IMG/VR virus record: IMGVR_UViG_3300023174_000100 | Location: 34,623-98,622 of that record | Length of the DNA: 64,000 bases | DNA from: a virus | Strand: one strand, 5' to 3' | Notes under the pieces: model-generated | Databases searched by the model: none | Seen by the model: the letters and a program-made list of their open reading frames with translations, nothing else | What the model was told of the DNA's origin: nothing | Made by a program: the position numbers and the translations under genes | Part shown: one piece after another, positions 8,894 through 18,422 of the stretch | Position numbering within the stretch: position 1 is the first letter of the stretch | Layout: the number at the start of each line of letters is the position of its first letter

Positions 8894-9859
8894 ATGGTTT
8901 TGGAACAAGTAAAGATAAAATTACAGGAGTCTATTGATTTTGCTAATAAAGTAAAAGAAATACCTCATAAACATGTTTCATTTTCTCAATTTTCTATGTA
9001 CAGTCAGTGTCCTAAAAAATGGTTTTTGAGTTATGTATTAAAGCTAGGTACTAGACCTCCTTCTATACACATGACTTTTGGGACTGCTTTCCACGAAGTT
9101 TTACAGGAATACTTAATCGAAAATCATAATAATAAATTTAAAAATAAAAATGAAATTGATTTTAGTATAGAATTAAAAAATAGAATAAAAGAAGTATATA
9201 AAAAAGATTTTACTAATTATGGCAAGCATTTTTCTACTAGCCTAGAACTGACGGAATTTTGGGAGCAAGGAGTTAGTATTTTAAATCATATAAGAAGTAG
9301 TCATAATTTATATTACAATAGAGATAATTGGTCTCTTTTGGGAGTAGAGGTTCCTCTGATGATAAAAATAATAGATTCCGAGGAGCCTCTTTATTTTATT
9401 TTGTTTATTGATTTACTTTTTTATGACAAAGAAAATAATAAATTAGTAATAGACGATATAAAAACTTCAGGAAAAGGATGGAGCTCTTATTCAAAAAAAG
9501 ACAAAATAAAAACATCTCAAGTATTGTTGTACAAAAGTTTTTTGGCTAAAAGTCTAAATATTGATAGTCAAGATATAGATTGTAGATTTACTATAGTGAG
9601 AAGAATAACAGATGGATACGATTTCCCTGTAAGCAGGGTTCAGATATTTAAACCTGCACAGTCAAAAAAGTCTGTAGAAAATTCTATAATCGAATTTAAA
9701 ACATTCATAAAAAAAGTTTTTGATAAGCAAGGAAATGCTAGACAAGATATCCTATATCCCGCTTTAACAGGAAATAATTGCTTTAATTGCAATTACTGTG
9801 AATTTAAAGATAGGTTTGACTTATGTCCAGAAGAAGCTAGAGATTATATAAACAAATAA
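8894..9859 (+). CDS. PD-(D/E)XK nuclease, RecB/Cas4-like, with iron-sulfur cysteines
   Basis: 321 residues. The N-terminus FSQFSMYSQCPKKWFL and GTAFHEVLQEYL match RecB-family nucleases (PF12705 type). The catalytic core is seen as LVIDDIKTSGKGW near residue 190 followed by the conserved Gln of SQVLLYKSFL. Four cysteines (one near residue 38 and C-x2-C plus C at the end, NCFNCNYCEF...LC) fit the iron-sulfur cluster of Cas4/AddB-type enzymes. Likely processes DNA ends in replication or recombination. Followed by the glycosyltransferase cluster 6 bases downstream. Confidence 0.85.
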   Translation: MVLEQVKIKLQESIDFANKVKEIPHKHVSFSQFSMYSQCPKKWFLSYVLKLGTRPPSIHMTFGTAFHEVLQEYLIENHNNKFKNKNEIDFSIELKNRIKEVYKKDFTNYGKHFSTSLELTEFWEQGVSILNHIRSSHNLYYNRDNWSLLGVEVPLMIKIIDSEEPLYFILFIDLLFYDKENNKLVIDDIKTSGKGWSSYSKKDKIKTSQVLLYKSFLAKSLNIDSQDIDCRFTIVRRITDGYDFPVSRVQIFKPAQSKKSVENSIIEFKTFIKKVFDKQGNARQDILYPALTGNNCFNCNYCEFKDRFDLCPEEARDYINK

Positions 9860-9865
9860 TATATT

Positions 9866-11362
9866 ATGAATTTTGAATTACCAAAACTAAAGAAAATAAC
9901 TAATCGTCCTAAAAAGAAAAAAATTCTACTCCTGTCGGATGATTTAAGATTAAACTCAGGTATTGGAGTAATGTCTAGGGAAATTGTAGTAGGTACAGCT
10001 AAATATTTTGATTGGGTTCAAATTGGAGCTGCTATAAAAAATCCTGATGCCGGTAAAATTATTGATGTTTCAGATGATGTTAACAAAGAAATAGGAATAG
10101 ATGACGCTAGCGTGCTTATATACCCTAATAATGGGTACGGAGATCCACACAAATTAAGAGAAATAATAACTAGAGAGTCGCCTGATGCGATTTTACATTT
10201 TACGGACCCGAGATTTTGGGAATGGCTATATGATATGGAGAGAGAAATTAGAACATCTATTCCTATTATGTATTATAATATATGGGACGATTTGCCATAT
10301 CCACATTGGAATTCTGAATTTTATGCTTCATGTGATTTCATATTTAATATATCAAAGCAAACTCATAATTTAGTTAATGTAGTATTAGAAGAAAATGAAT
10401 ATAAATATTATGATTTAGATTCTGGCGAACCAAAATCTTTTGATATAGATACAACTTACACTGCTTACATTCCTCATGGAATAAATAATAAACACATATA
10501 TAAGATTCTTCCAAGTAGCAAAGTATATGATGAATACAATGCTTATATATCTGATTTTAAAAGAGAAACGCCTACTGATTTTTTAATTTTTTGGAATAAT
10601 AGAAATATAAGAAGAAAACAACCGGGGGATGTTATTCTAGCTTTTACTAGGTTTTGCGAATATCTAAAAGATGATGATAAAGCTAGTAGATGTATTTTAG
10701 TCATGCATACAGACCCTATCGATGGAAATGGTACAGACTTAATTGCAACGGTAAAAGCTTTAAACCCAAAAGGAAAAGTCATTTTTTCTGATAAAAAAAT
10801 AGATACAAAGACACTAAATTTTTGGTATAATTTTGCGGATGTTGTTTTAAATATTGCATCTAATGAAGGATTCGGTCTTTCAGGAGCTGAAGCACTAATG
10901 GCCGGCACCCCTATTATAAATAATGTAACAGGAGGATTACAAGACCAGTGTGGTTTCATAGACAATAAAGGAAAGTACATAACATTTACAAAAGATTTCC
11001 CTACTAATCACGCAGGAACTTTTAGAAAGCATGGCGAATGGGCATTTCCAGTATTTCCTAACAATAGATCTCTACAAGGTTCACCGGCAACTCCCTATAT
11101 TTTTGATGACAGAGTATCCTTTGAGGAAGTGGCCGAGGCTATATTTTATTGGTACAAAATTCCTAGAGAAGAAAGAAAAGCATTAGGGAGCAAAGGAACG
11201 GCTTATGCTCTTGACCCGAAAGTAGGAATGTCAGCAGAGGAAATGTGTAATAGATTTATAAAAAATATCAATTTAGCTCTTGATAATTGGAAGCCGAGAT
11301 CTAGATATTCACTACATGAAATAAAACCAGAAAAAACTAATAAAGCAATAGGAATTCTATGA
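9866..11362 (+). CDS. GT-B fold glycosyltransferase (GT4-like)
   Basis: 498 residues, opening with a Rossmann start (KILLLSDDLRLNSGIGVMSREIV). The nucleotide-sugar binding signature is NEGFGLSGAEALMAGTPIIN near residues 332-351, with the E-x7-E pattern of GT4 enzymes. First gene of a run of transferases that continues to 25.1 kb. Its stop overlaps the next start by 4 bases (ATGA). Acceptor and sugar cannot be read from sequence. Confidence 0.85.
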   Translation: MNFELPKLKKITNRPKKKKILLLSDDLRLNSGIGVMSREIVVGTAKYFDWVQIGAAIKNPDAGKIIDVSDDVNKEIGIDDASVLIYPNNGYGDPHKLREIITRESPDAILHFTDPRFWEWLYDMEREIRTSIPIMYYNIWDDLPYPHWNSEFYASCDFIFNISKQTHNLVNVVLEENEYKYYDLDSGEPKSFDIDTTYTAYIPHGINNKHIYKILPSSKVYDEYNAYISDFKRETPTDFLIFWNNRNIRRKQPGDVILAFTRFCEYLKDDDKASRCILVMHTDPIDGNGTDLIATVKALNPKGKVIFSDKKIDTKTLNFWYNFADVVLNIASNEGFGLSGAEALMAGTPIINNVTGGLQDQCGFIDNKGKYITFTKDFPTNHAGTFRKHGEWAFPVFPNNRSLQGSPATPYIFDDRVSFEEVAEAIFYWYKIPREERKALGSKGTAYALDPKVGMSAEEMCNRFIKNINLALDNWKPRSRYSLHEIKPEKTNKAIGIL

Positions 11363-12639
11363 AAAAGAAAGTTACTTTAGTCGCACCAGTATATACGGCT
11401 TCCGGATATGGGGCACACGGCAGAGACATAGCATGGGCATTGATATCATTAAAGGATAAATACGATTTAAAAATAGTTTCTACGGCATGGGGAAATACTC
11501 CTACTAATGGATTAGATAAAAACAACCCTTCTGATGCAGAAATTATAAAAAGAATCGTACCAAAAACGGATATTAATGATGATATTTTTATTCAGTTGAC
11601 AATACCTAATGAATTTGTCAAATGCGGTAAATATAACATAGGTTTCACTGCTGGGATAGAAACAGATATGTGTTCTCCTAAATGGATTGAGGGATGTAAC
11701 AATATGGATATGCTATTGACAACATCTAAACATTCTCTTGATGTTATAAATGATTCTGTATTTGATAAAGTAAATAAACATACAAATCAATTAGAAGGCA
11801 CTCTAAAGCTCAGAGATAGCCTTAGAAAAGAGATTTTATTTGAGGGTGTAGACACAACAGTTTACACCAACAAAATGCATCCTGATGAAAATATGAACAT
11901 TCTAGAGCATGTTAAAGAAGATTTCTGTTTCCTATTTGTTGGACATTGGTTGCAAGGTTCTTTCGGTAATGATAGAAAGAATGTAGGAGCTATGATAAAA
12001 GTATTTTTTGATACATTTAAAAGAATGCCAGCCAAAAATAGACCGGCATTAATTTTAAAAACAAGTGGAGGTAAGTATTCAGTAGGTGATTTAAATGAAA
12101 TTCAATCAAAAATTAGGTCTATTTTAGACGGAGAGTCTGGTCCAAACATTTATGTCCTACATGGAGATTTGACAGATGGAGAAATGAATAATTTATACAA
12201 CGACCCAAAAGTAAAAGCTATGATTTCCTTTACAAAAGGAGAGGGGTATGGAAGACCTCTAGCTGAATTTTCCGTAACTGGGAAGCCTATCATAGCATCT
12301 AATTGGTCGGGACATACTGATTTCTTAAATCCAAAATACTGTTCTCTGCTTCCCGGCCGACTAGAGCCCGTGGATAAATCAGTTCTAAATGATTGGTTTA
12401 TACAGGAATCTAAATGGTTTACAGTCGATTATATGTATTCTGCTGGAGTTATTGCAGATGTTTTTACTAGATATAATAAGCATAAAGAAAACGCGGAAAA
12501 ACAAAGACTTCATACGTTAGCTCATTTTACTTTTGAGAAAATGGTCGATAAATTAGAAGTAATTCTGGATTCAATTGAAATTCAAAACCAACCTAAGATA
12601 AATAAACTTAATTTACCAAAACTAAAACTAGTAGAATGA
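11359..12639 (+). CDS. GT-B fold glycosyltransferase (GT4-like)
   Basis: 426 residues. Starts VTLVAPVYTASGYGAHGRDIAWAL, has a glycosyltransferase hinge region FCFLFVGHWLQGSFGNDRKN and the signature GEGYGRPLAEFSVTGKPIIA near residue 294. It overlaps both neighbours (ATGA junctions), so it is translationally coupled. Different from the previous gene but the same fold. Confidence 0.85.
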   Translation: MKKKVTLVAPVYTASGYGAHGRDIAWALISLKDKYDLKIVSTAWGNTPTNGLDKNNPSDAEIIKRIVPKTDINDDIFIQLTIPNEFVKCGKYNIGFTAGIETDMCSPKWIEGCNNMDMLLTTSKHSLDVINDSVFDKVNKHTNQLEGTLKLRDSLRKEILFEGVDTTVYTNKMHPDENMNILEHVKEDFCFLFVGHWLQGSFGNDRKNVGAMIKVFFDTFKRMPAKNRPALILKTSGGKYSVGDLNEIQSKIRSILDGESGPNIYVLHGDLTDGEMNNLYNDPKVKAMISFTKGEGYGRPLAEFSVTGKPIIASNWSGHTDFLNPKYCSLLPGRLEPVDKSVLNDWFIQESKWFTVDYMYSAGVIADVFTRYNKHKENAEKQRLHTLAHFTFEKMVDKLEVILDSIEIQNQPKINKLNLPKLKLVE

Positions 12640-13103
12640 TTGATGTAACTTTTGAGGAACTATCTCCTATAACCGGACAACAAGAAGTAATTGTAGAACT
12701 TACAGATACTGGATTGCTGACAAAACTTTGCATGGGCAGCGGCTACTATACAGACTCGAGCCTAGTTCTAGGCTCCGACGCCCAGATTCAGTATGAGTCG
12801 ACGCTGCCCCGAATTTGTATAGATAAAAGACACGTTGATGTAGAAAACTTGGTATGGTATCCTTTTGTATTTTCTTTAGACAAGGCGGTAATTTTTCCGG
12901 ACGAAGGGGATACTAAGAGGATGGTTTGGAAGGTATGTGAGATTATTGATTTTACGGATGATGATGTTAAGAATTACCCTAATGCTATAATAAGGAGAAA
13001 AGTTGATGTAGATAATTGTATTGAATTTAATGCGGATGCTTTTTCTAATGCTTTTGAAAAATTATATGAATTAAATTTACCAAAACATAAAGAAATTGGA
13101 TAA
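12636..13103 (+). CDS. Conserved-type phage protein of unknown function
   Basis: 155 residues, acidic, no recognised domain. It is embedded in the transferase cluster with overlaps on both sides, which suggests a role in the same process. A stretch of about 80 bases inside it (12735-12815) is clearly richer in G+C than the surrounding genome and contains an 8-bp inverted repeat (see findings). Confidence 0.7.
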   Translation: MIDVTFEELSPITGQQEVIVELTDTGLLTKLCMGSGYYTDSSLVLGSDAQIQYESTLPRICIDKRHVDVENLVWYPFVFSLDKAVIFPDEGDTKRMVWKVCEIIDFTDDDVKNYPNAIIRRKVDVDNCIEFNADAFSNAFEKLYELNLPKHKEIG

Positions 13104-13866
13104 CATTTACCTTTCATATTGTGTTACTGCCTGTGATGAGAAAGATGAGTTATTTGTCTTACTTTCTTTATTGGAGGGAGTTATTGCAGTAGATACGGAA
13201 ATTATTGTGCAGACGGATTCCTCCAGGGTAACTAATGATGTTTTGGATGTAATTAAGAATCATCCTATATCAGAACATATAAATCATGTTAATTTTCCAT
13301 TGAACGGAGATTTTGCAACATTTAAAAATAATTTGTTTAAGCATGCAAGAGGTGAATGGATTTTTCAAATTGATGCAGATGAGTTATTGAATGATTATTT
13401 GTTGTATAATTTAAAAACATTGTTGGAAATTAATGCAGACATGGAAATGATTGCCGTTCCTAGAGTTAACATTGTAGAAAACATTACACAAGAATGGATT
13501 AATCATTGGAATTGGAAAATTAGCAAACAAGATATAGCTATTCAATCTACTTTAGAGCCTATAAGTATTTATTCTGATTTATATAAATTGCTTGAGATTA
13601 ATAATTTGATTAAGGAGGAGTATAACATTAATAGTAGTAAAGATATAAGGTCTGTTGTTTATTATAAGCCTATTATTAATTTTCCGGATTATCAAACGAG
13701 GATATATAGGAATTTAGATAAGATTAGATTTAAGAATAAGGTACATGAAGTAATTACAGGATATTCATATTATGCTGCTATACCTGATGAATGGAATTGG
13801 TGTTTATTGCATGTTAAGAGTATTAATAAGCAGATAAGTCAAAATGAAATGTATTCTAAATTATAA
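13096..13866 (+). CDS. Family 2 glycosyltransferase (GT-A fold), TTG start
   Basis: 256 residues. N-terminus LSYCVTACDEKDELFVLLSLLEG and EIIVQTDSS match GT2 enzymes; the metal-binding motif is FQIDADE near residue 91. The frame starts at a TTG at 13096 overlapping the previous gene by 8 bases; no ATG lies close to the conserved N-terminus, so TTG is the likely start. Probably transfers a sugar from a nucleotide donor. Confidence 0.8.
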   Translation: MDNIYLSYCVTACDEKDELFVLLSLLEGVIAVDTEIIVQTDSSRVTNDVLDVIKNHPISEHINHVNFPLNGDFATFKNNLFKHARGEWIFQIDADELLNDYLLYNLKTLLEINADMEMIAVPRVNIVENITQEWINHWNWKISKQDIAIQSTLEPISIYSDLYKLLEINNLIKEEYNINSSKDIRSVVYYKPIINFPDYQTRIYRNLDKIRFKNKVHEVITGYSYYAAIPDEWNWCLLHVKSINKQISQNEMYSKL

Positions 13867-13892
13867 TATGATTATTCCTAAATGTTGAACTT

Positions 13893-14930
13893 ATGTTACG
13901 TATTAGATTAGTTGATGTTGATAGGGGTAGAAATAAGGCTACATATAGAGGATTTTTGATGTATAAAGATTTGTTCAAAGATGTAGGAATAGATTTTATT
14001 ATTGCTGGGGATATGGTAGACAGTTGGGATATAAGCATTTTAGGTGATGAATGTTTTATTAACCGGCGGGCGAAGTCTTTACAGGAGTCTATTGATTATG
14101 GATTAGAGAGATTACATGAGATAGATGGAAGATTCATGCTATATGATGGTTCTGATTCTCCATCTATTTTAGGATCTTATGATGTATTTGAAAATAGCAA
14201 TGCAGAAAAATTAATAAAGAATCAAATATATAGTAAAGATGTATATAGCATTCCATCTCCATTGGGTAAGGAATGGTGGAACATGTATGCCGGCCGGGAG
14301 GATAAGATTTCCTATGATGTAAAAAGATATGATGACATTGTTTTATCTGGTTATAATCTCGGGTACTATCATCCACATTATATGCAATTCGCGAATCATG
14401 AAGTAAAAAAGGAACATGATATATTTGCAGTTTATCAAGCGGATCATAAGGAGAATTATGACTTTGGAATTCGCAACGATTTATATTATAGCAGACATAG
14501 AAAGCGGAGCTTGGATACATTGGATAGATTGGATGATACCTATAATATCGTTTCTGGCAGGCTTTCTCCTGAGGATTATAACATAGTATTGATGAGAAGT
14601 AAATGTGCTATATCTCCTTTTGGTATGGGGGAGATATGTTTTAGGGATTTTGAGATATGGAATTATGGATGTATAATGATTAAGCCTTTTATGAATAATG
14701 TAATAACTAATCCTAATCCGTATATAGACAGGGAGACTTATTTTGCATGTAATAATAATTGGGATGATTTAAATGATCTTATTGATGTTGTATTGTCATT
14801 GAACAATAATGATGTTAAAGATATTAATAACAATGTGAGGAATATGTTGATTGATATGTATTCCCCGCAGAATTTTGTATTGAATTTTTATAACATTTTA
14901 GCAAGTTTAAACGGAGTAACTAAATACTAG
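13893..14930 (+). CDS. Exostosin-like / GT1-type glycosyltransferase
   Basis: 345 residues. The C-terminal half contains SKCAISPFGMGEICFRDFEIW and YGCIMIKPFMNNVITNPNP, the pattern of exostosin-family (GT47-like) and related GT-B transferases. Like its neighbours it lies in the same orientation, 26 bases after the previous stop. Codon use here is a little richer in G (GAT/ATG-rich text) than the genes before. Confidence 0.7.
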   Translation: MLRIRLVDVDRGRNKATYRGFLMYKDLFKDVGIDFIIAGDMVDSWDISILGDECFINRRAKSLQESIDYGLERLHEIDGRFMLYDGSDSPSILGSYDVFENSNAEKLIKNQIYSKDVYSIPSPLGKEWWNMYAGREDKISYDVKRYDDIVLSGYNLGYYHPHYMQFANHEVKKEHDIFAVYQADHKENYDFGIRNDLYYSRHRKRSLDTLDRLDDTYNIVSGRLSPEDYNIVLMRSKCAISPFGMGEICFRDFEIWNYGCIMIKPFMNNVITNPNPYIDRETYFACNNNWDDLNDLIDVVLSLNNNDVKDINNNVRNMLIDMYSPQNFVLNFYNILASLNGVTKY

Positions 14931-14941
14931 TAATAATAGTC

Positions 14942-16204
14942 ATGAATAAATTAGTAGAAATTTTAAAGTCTTGGGGTATAGCTATAAACCCAAATGAAAA
15001 ACAAAGTAAATTAGCTGAAGCTAGAATTCAAATTTGTGATGTCTGTGAACATAAGAAAACATCTCCTACGGTTCATTGTGGTGTTTGCGGATGCTTACTT
15101 AAAGGTAAGATATATTCACCGGTAGAAAATGCTTGCCCGGAAGGAAAATGGGCGGAGGTAGATAAAGCTATGTCAGATGAAATACAGGCATTAGCAGCTG
15201 AAATTCCTACCTATAATACAAATCCGGTTATGCCCGAACCCATACAAACTGAAGATAAAACTGTTCAATTTGTTTGCGCACAGCCGGCCACTCTATATTA
15301 TGCATGGCAAGTTGAAGTAATGATTAATAATTTCCTATCAATGGGTGTTAATCCCGCTTCTATAAATATTGTATGTGCTTTAGATGAAACTGAGACAATC
15401 CCTACTGAATGGTTTAAACTGTTGATGAGGTATAGACATGTTAAATTCTTTTTCTACTTGGATACTAGAACTTCTAAAAATTATGTATCTTCTATAAGAC
15501 CTAATATACTTAAACAACACTGGCTAAGGAATCCTAGCTTAAAAGATGATATTATATTCTACCATGATTGTGATATTGCTTTTACTAGGCCTGTTAATGA
15601 GTGGCTTACTACAGATTTATTAAAAGACAATAACTGGTATGGCTCTAATTGCAATTCGTATCTTTCTTCCGATTATATAGAAAGTAAAGGACAAGATATT
15701 TTAAATGCTATGTGCAATATTAGTGGAATACCCAAAAGCATAGTACAACAAAATAACGAAAATAATATAGGAGCTCAATATATAATGAAAGATGTTAGCC
15801 CTTTTTTCTGGTTATCTGTGGAAGAACAGTGCGAAAAACTATACACTGATATTACGCAAATAAATAACGTAAAAAAACAAGATGATTCGAATTACATGGA
15901 ACTGCAAATTTGGTGCGCTGATATGTGGGCTATTCTTTTCACTGCATGGAATTTAGGTAAAAACACAATAGTTCATGGTAATTTAGGATTCTCTTGGTCA
16001 ACTGATACTGAAAATGACTGGTATAAGTATAATATATATCATAACGCAGGAGTGACTTCCGATAATCAAGGATATTTTTTTAAAGCAGCATATATGAATA
16101 GATTACCTTATAATGAACCTGATGTTTATATACAAGATAGCGCCAATAAAAAATATTGGGAATTAATTCAACAAACAGGAAAAAATTCTTGTTTATTAGA
16201 GTGA
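14942..16204 (+). CDS. Zinc-motif protein fused to glycosyltransferase-like domain
   Basis: 420 residues. Residues 1-75 carry C-x2-C, then CGVCGC, then CPEGKW, a cysteine pattern that occurs as a stand-alone small phage protein (DUF6171-like). Residues 110-420 form a GT-A-like transferase: FVCAQPATLYYAWQVEVMINNF, then DIIFYHDCDIAFTRPV with a DCD metal motif, then a C-terminal DDSNYMELQIWCADMWAI region. The fusion ties a putative zinc-binding adaptor to a sugar transferase. Followed by the structured segment at 16259. Confidence 0.7.
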   Translation: MNKLVEILKSWGIAINPNEKQSKLAEARIQICDVCEHKKTSPTVHCGVCGCLLKGKIYSPVENACPEGKWAEVDKAMSDEIQALAAEIPTYNTNPVMPEPIQTEDKTVQFVCAQPATLYYAWQVEVMINNFLSMGVNPASINIVCALDETETIPTEWFKLLMRYRHVKFFFYLDTRTSKNYVSSIRPNILKQHWLRNPSLKDDIIFYHDCDIAFTRPVNEWLTTDLLKDNNWYGSNCNSYLSSDYIESKGQDILNAMCNISGIPKSIVQQNNENNIGAQYIMKDVSPFFWLSVEEQCEKLYTDITQINNVKKQDDSNYMELQIWCADMWAILFTAWNLGKNTIVHGNLGFSWSTDTENDWYKYNIYHNAGVTSDNQGYFFKAAYMNRLPYNEPDVYIQDSANKKYWELIQQTGKNSCLLE

Positions 16205-16258
16205 TGTTGTTTTTCATTTTGTCATATAACTATTATATAGTATATTAGTTACTAATTA

Positions 16259-16324
16259 GAATCGGTAGTTTAAGATAAAATAAGGATAAATCCTAGATGG
16301 TGCTTAATTCACCCCGATTTTTTT
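16259..16324 (+). ncRNA. Possible three-helix structured RNA / complex terminator
   Basis: GAATCGG (16259-16265) pairs with CCGATTT (16314-16320) as a 7-bp closing stem followed by a T run. Inside are AGGA/TCCT (16283-16294) and GGTG/CACC (16299-16313, 7-base loop) hairpins. The 7-bp stem plus adjacent 7-base-loop arm is tRNA-like in outline, but it is too short and lacks tRNA invariant bases. It may simply terminate the upstream transcript. Confidence 0.4.
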
Positions 16325-16381
16325 AATTTTTATTTATACAGACCTTTTAGAACACAAACTAGAAAATAAGTTAAAAATTAA

Positions 16382-16879
16382 ATGAGTATTAGAGAGAATA
16401 GAAGTCTTGAAAATTTACCCGGAGAGGTTTGGAAACCATTTCCTAACTACGAAAAATGGTATCAAGTTTCTAACTTAGGAAGAGTAAAAAGAATGAGTAG
16501 GTTATGTGTACAAAAAAGAAAAAACGAGAATGGAAAGCCTCTTTCCGAACTGTCTTATACATTAGATGAAATAATTCTAGCCCAATCATTTACAACAGCC
16601 GGCTACTTAATGATAAGATTCTCTTATGAGACAAAAGAGGATGGACTTATTTCAAGATTTAATGTAGCAATGCATAGGGCTGTAGCCATGGCTTTTATTC
16701 CAAATCCTAATAATTACCCACAAGTAAATCATATAGACGGAGACAAAACAAATAATACAGTTTCTAATTTAGAATGGTGCGATAATTCTAGAAATCAAAT
16801 ACACAGAAATTATATACTAGAGAAAAAATCTAAGTCTAAATATCTAGGGTATTTAATGAGAAATAAAAACAAACTATAA
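16382..16879 (+). CDS. NUMOD4-HNH homing-type endonuclease
   Basis: 165 residues. The N-terminus EVWKPFPNYEKWYQVSNLGRVKRM is a NUMOD4 DNA-binding motif; the HNH nuclease core is AMHRAVAMAFIPNP, QVNHIDGDKTNN and NLEWCDNSRNQIH. All the catalytic His and Asn residues are present. It interrupts the glycosyltransferase run and no intron ends are evident, so it is probably a free-standing homing endonuclease (selfish element). Confidence 0.92.
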   Translation: MSIRENRSLENLPGEVWKPFPNYEKWYQVSNLGRVKRMSRLCVQKRKNENGKPLSELSYTLDEIILAQSFTTAGYLMIRFSYETKEDGLISRFNVAMHRAVAMAFIPNPNNYPQVNHIDGDKTNNTVSNLEWCDNSRNQIHRNYILEKKSKSKYLGYLMRNKNKL

Positions 16880-16882
16880 TAT

Positions 16883-17689
16883 ATGCAAAATGTTGTGTAT
16901 TGGATTGGGGTAAAAAATCCAAATCCTCACATGAACGATAAACATGGGGGGTTTAAGTATTTAGACGTGTCAAGAAAAACATGGGAATGGTGGTGCAATA
17001 AAAATAATGTTGCTTTTGTTCCTTACGAATTAGATAATTATAAACCATTTCACGAAGGGACTAAAGTTACTTGGCAGAGATGGTTTGATATGAAAAAAGT
17101 AATAACAGAGAAAGGTATTGACCCTAATTGGATTTGGGCAATAGACGGATCTAGCATGATTAAATGGGATGCTCCCGCTCCCTGGGAGGATAAAAAATTA
17201 GATTCCAAAATAGTTTACGCTCATAGATCTTTAGAAAATTTATTTTGGATAACAGAGGGGATAGATGGATATAAAGATTTGTTTTCTGTTGATTTTGATT
17301 TGACAAAATATTTATGTACAGGAAATGTTCTTCTTAATAAAGACAATTACAGTTTTCTATCCGACTTAGAAATTTTCTTCTTGACAAATAGAGAAAAGAT
17401 AATGTACCTCGAAAATGAAAAAATAAAAAGGGGTACGGATCAGCCTGTATTTAATTACTTTGTTCAGGATAACAAAATTCCTTTTAGCGTAGATACTCTT
17501 AATCCTAAGTTTATGCTAACTCATCTCAATAGATTTCATTGGCTTAGTCATAATTGGAATACACAAAATACTACACCATTTTTTATAAAATATGGATGGT
17601 TTTGGTTATTTAGCGGATTTCCTACTAGAGGAGACCGATATGAGTTGATGTCAAAAACATGGGATTTAATAAAACATAATTATGAGTAA
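16883..17689 (+). CDS. GT-A-like glycosyltransferase
   Basis: 268 residues. VVYWIGVKNPNP at the start, WIWAIDGSSMIKW near residue 88 and a C-terminal RGTDQPVFNYFVQDNKIPFS segment resemble nucleotide-sugar transferases of the GT8/GT34 type. The classical DxD is replaced by DGS, so activity is less certain. Overlaps the following transferase by 8 bases. Confidence 0.6.
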   Translation: MQNVVYWIGVKNPNPHMNDKHGGFKYLDVSRKTWEWWCNKNNVAFVPYELDNYKPFHEGTKVTWQRWFDMKKVITEKGIDPNWIWAIDGSSMIKWDAPAPWEDKKLDSKIVYAHRSLENLFWITEGIDGYKDLFSVDFDLTKYLCTGNVLLNKDNYSFLSDLEIFFLTNREKIMYLENEKIKRGTDQPVFNYFVQDNKIPFSVDTLNPKFMLTHLNRFHWLSHNWNTQNTTPFFIKYGWFWLFSGFPTRGDRYELMSKTWDLIKHNYE

Positions 17690-18422
17690 AGACATAGTTG
17701 TTCAAATAGCTATTAACAAATCCGAAAGATCCGCTAATCAAGGATATTCAATTAGCTCTAAATCTTGGAAAAAATGGTGTGACTTAAACAATGTCGACTT
17801 ATTTTCCATAGATTCCGAAATAGTGTCTGATTTAGGTTTTCAGTGGAATAAAATTTTTATTTTAGATTTACTCTCTGCAAACGATATTGAGTATAATAGA
17901 GTTTTGTATGTAGATTCTGACACAATAGTTCATCCTAAAATGCCTTATGTATTTGATTTAGTCGGAGATAAATTTGGCGTAGTAAGAAATTACGGATGTA
18001 TGGATTGGGTTTGCCGAAGCGTTGAGAATTGCCATCAATTGGTTTTTCCAAATAGCGAAGTATTAAGTCCATTCAAATACTTTAACTCCGGAGTTATGAT
18101 ATTTAACAAATCTCATAAATCTTTTTTTGACTCAGTAAAGGATTTTTACAATACGGAAAATAAAAAAATTTTAGATTTTCAAAGTACAGGTGTAGGTAAA
18201 GATCAACCTATACTTAATTATTTATCTGAAATTCATAATATAGAAAAAGTATATTTACCTTATGAGTATAATATGCAAGATATGAATAGATTTGAGGTAC
18301 TAACCTCTAATATGCTACATACTAGATTTGGATGGATATATCATTTTAATGGAGGAGTTAAACCAACTCCAGGTGCTTGGATGCTTGAAACACATAATTT
18401 TTTAAATGAAAGATATGGTTAA
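17682..18422 (+). CDS. GT8-like glycosyltransferase
   Basis: 246 residues. WNKIFILDLL followed by RVLYVDSDTIVHPKMP gives the DxD metal site (D78-S-D80). FNSGVMIFNKS and GKDQPILNYL are further hallmarks of GT8-type enzymes that use UDP-sugars. C-terminal HFNGGVKPTPGAW is typical. Overlaps the next gene. Confidence 0.8.
   Translation: MSKDIVVQIAINKSERSANQGYSISSKSWKKWCDLNNVDLFSIDSEIVSDLGFQWNKIFILDLLSANDIEYNRVLYVDSDTIVHPKMPYVFDLVGDKFGVVRNYGCMDWVCRSVENCHQLVFPNSEVLSPFKYFNSGVMIFNKSHKSFFDSVKDFYNTENKKILDFQSTGVGKDQPILNYLSEIHNIEKVYLPYEYNMQDMNRFEVLTSNMLHTRFGWIYHFNGGVKPTPGAWMLETHNFLNERYG

Noticed and set aside
16259-16324. Standard tRNA gene
   Set aside because: Only about 62 bases, T loop lacks TTC, and no 5-bp anticodon stem with a 7-base loop can be drawn.
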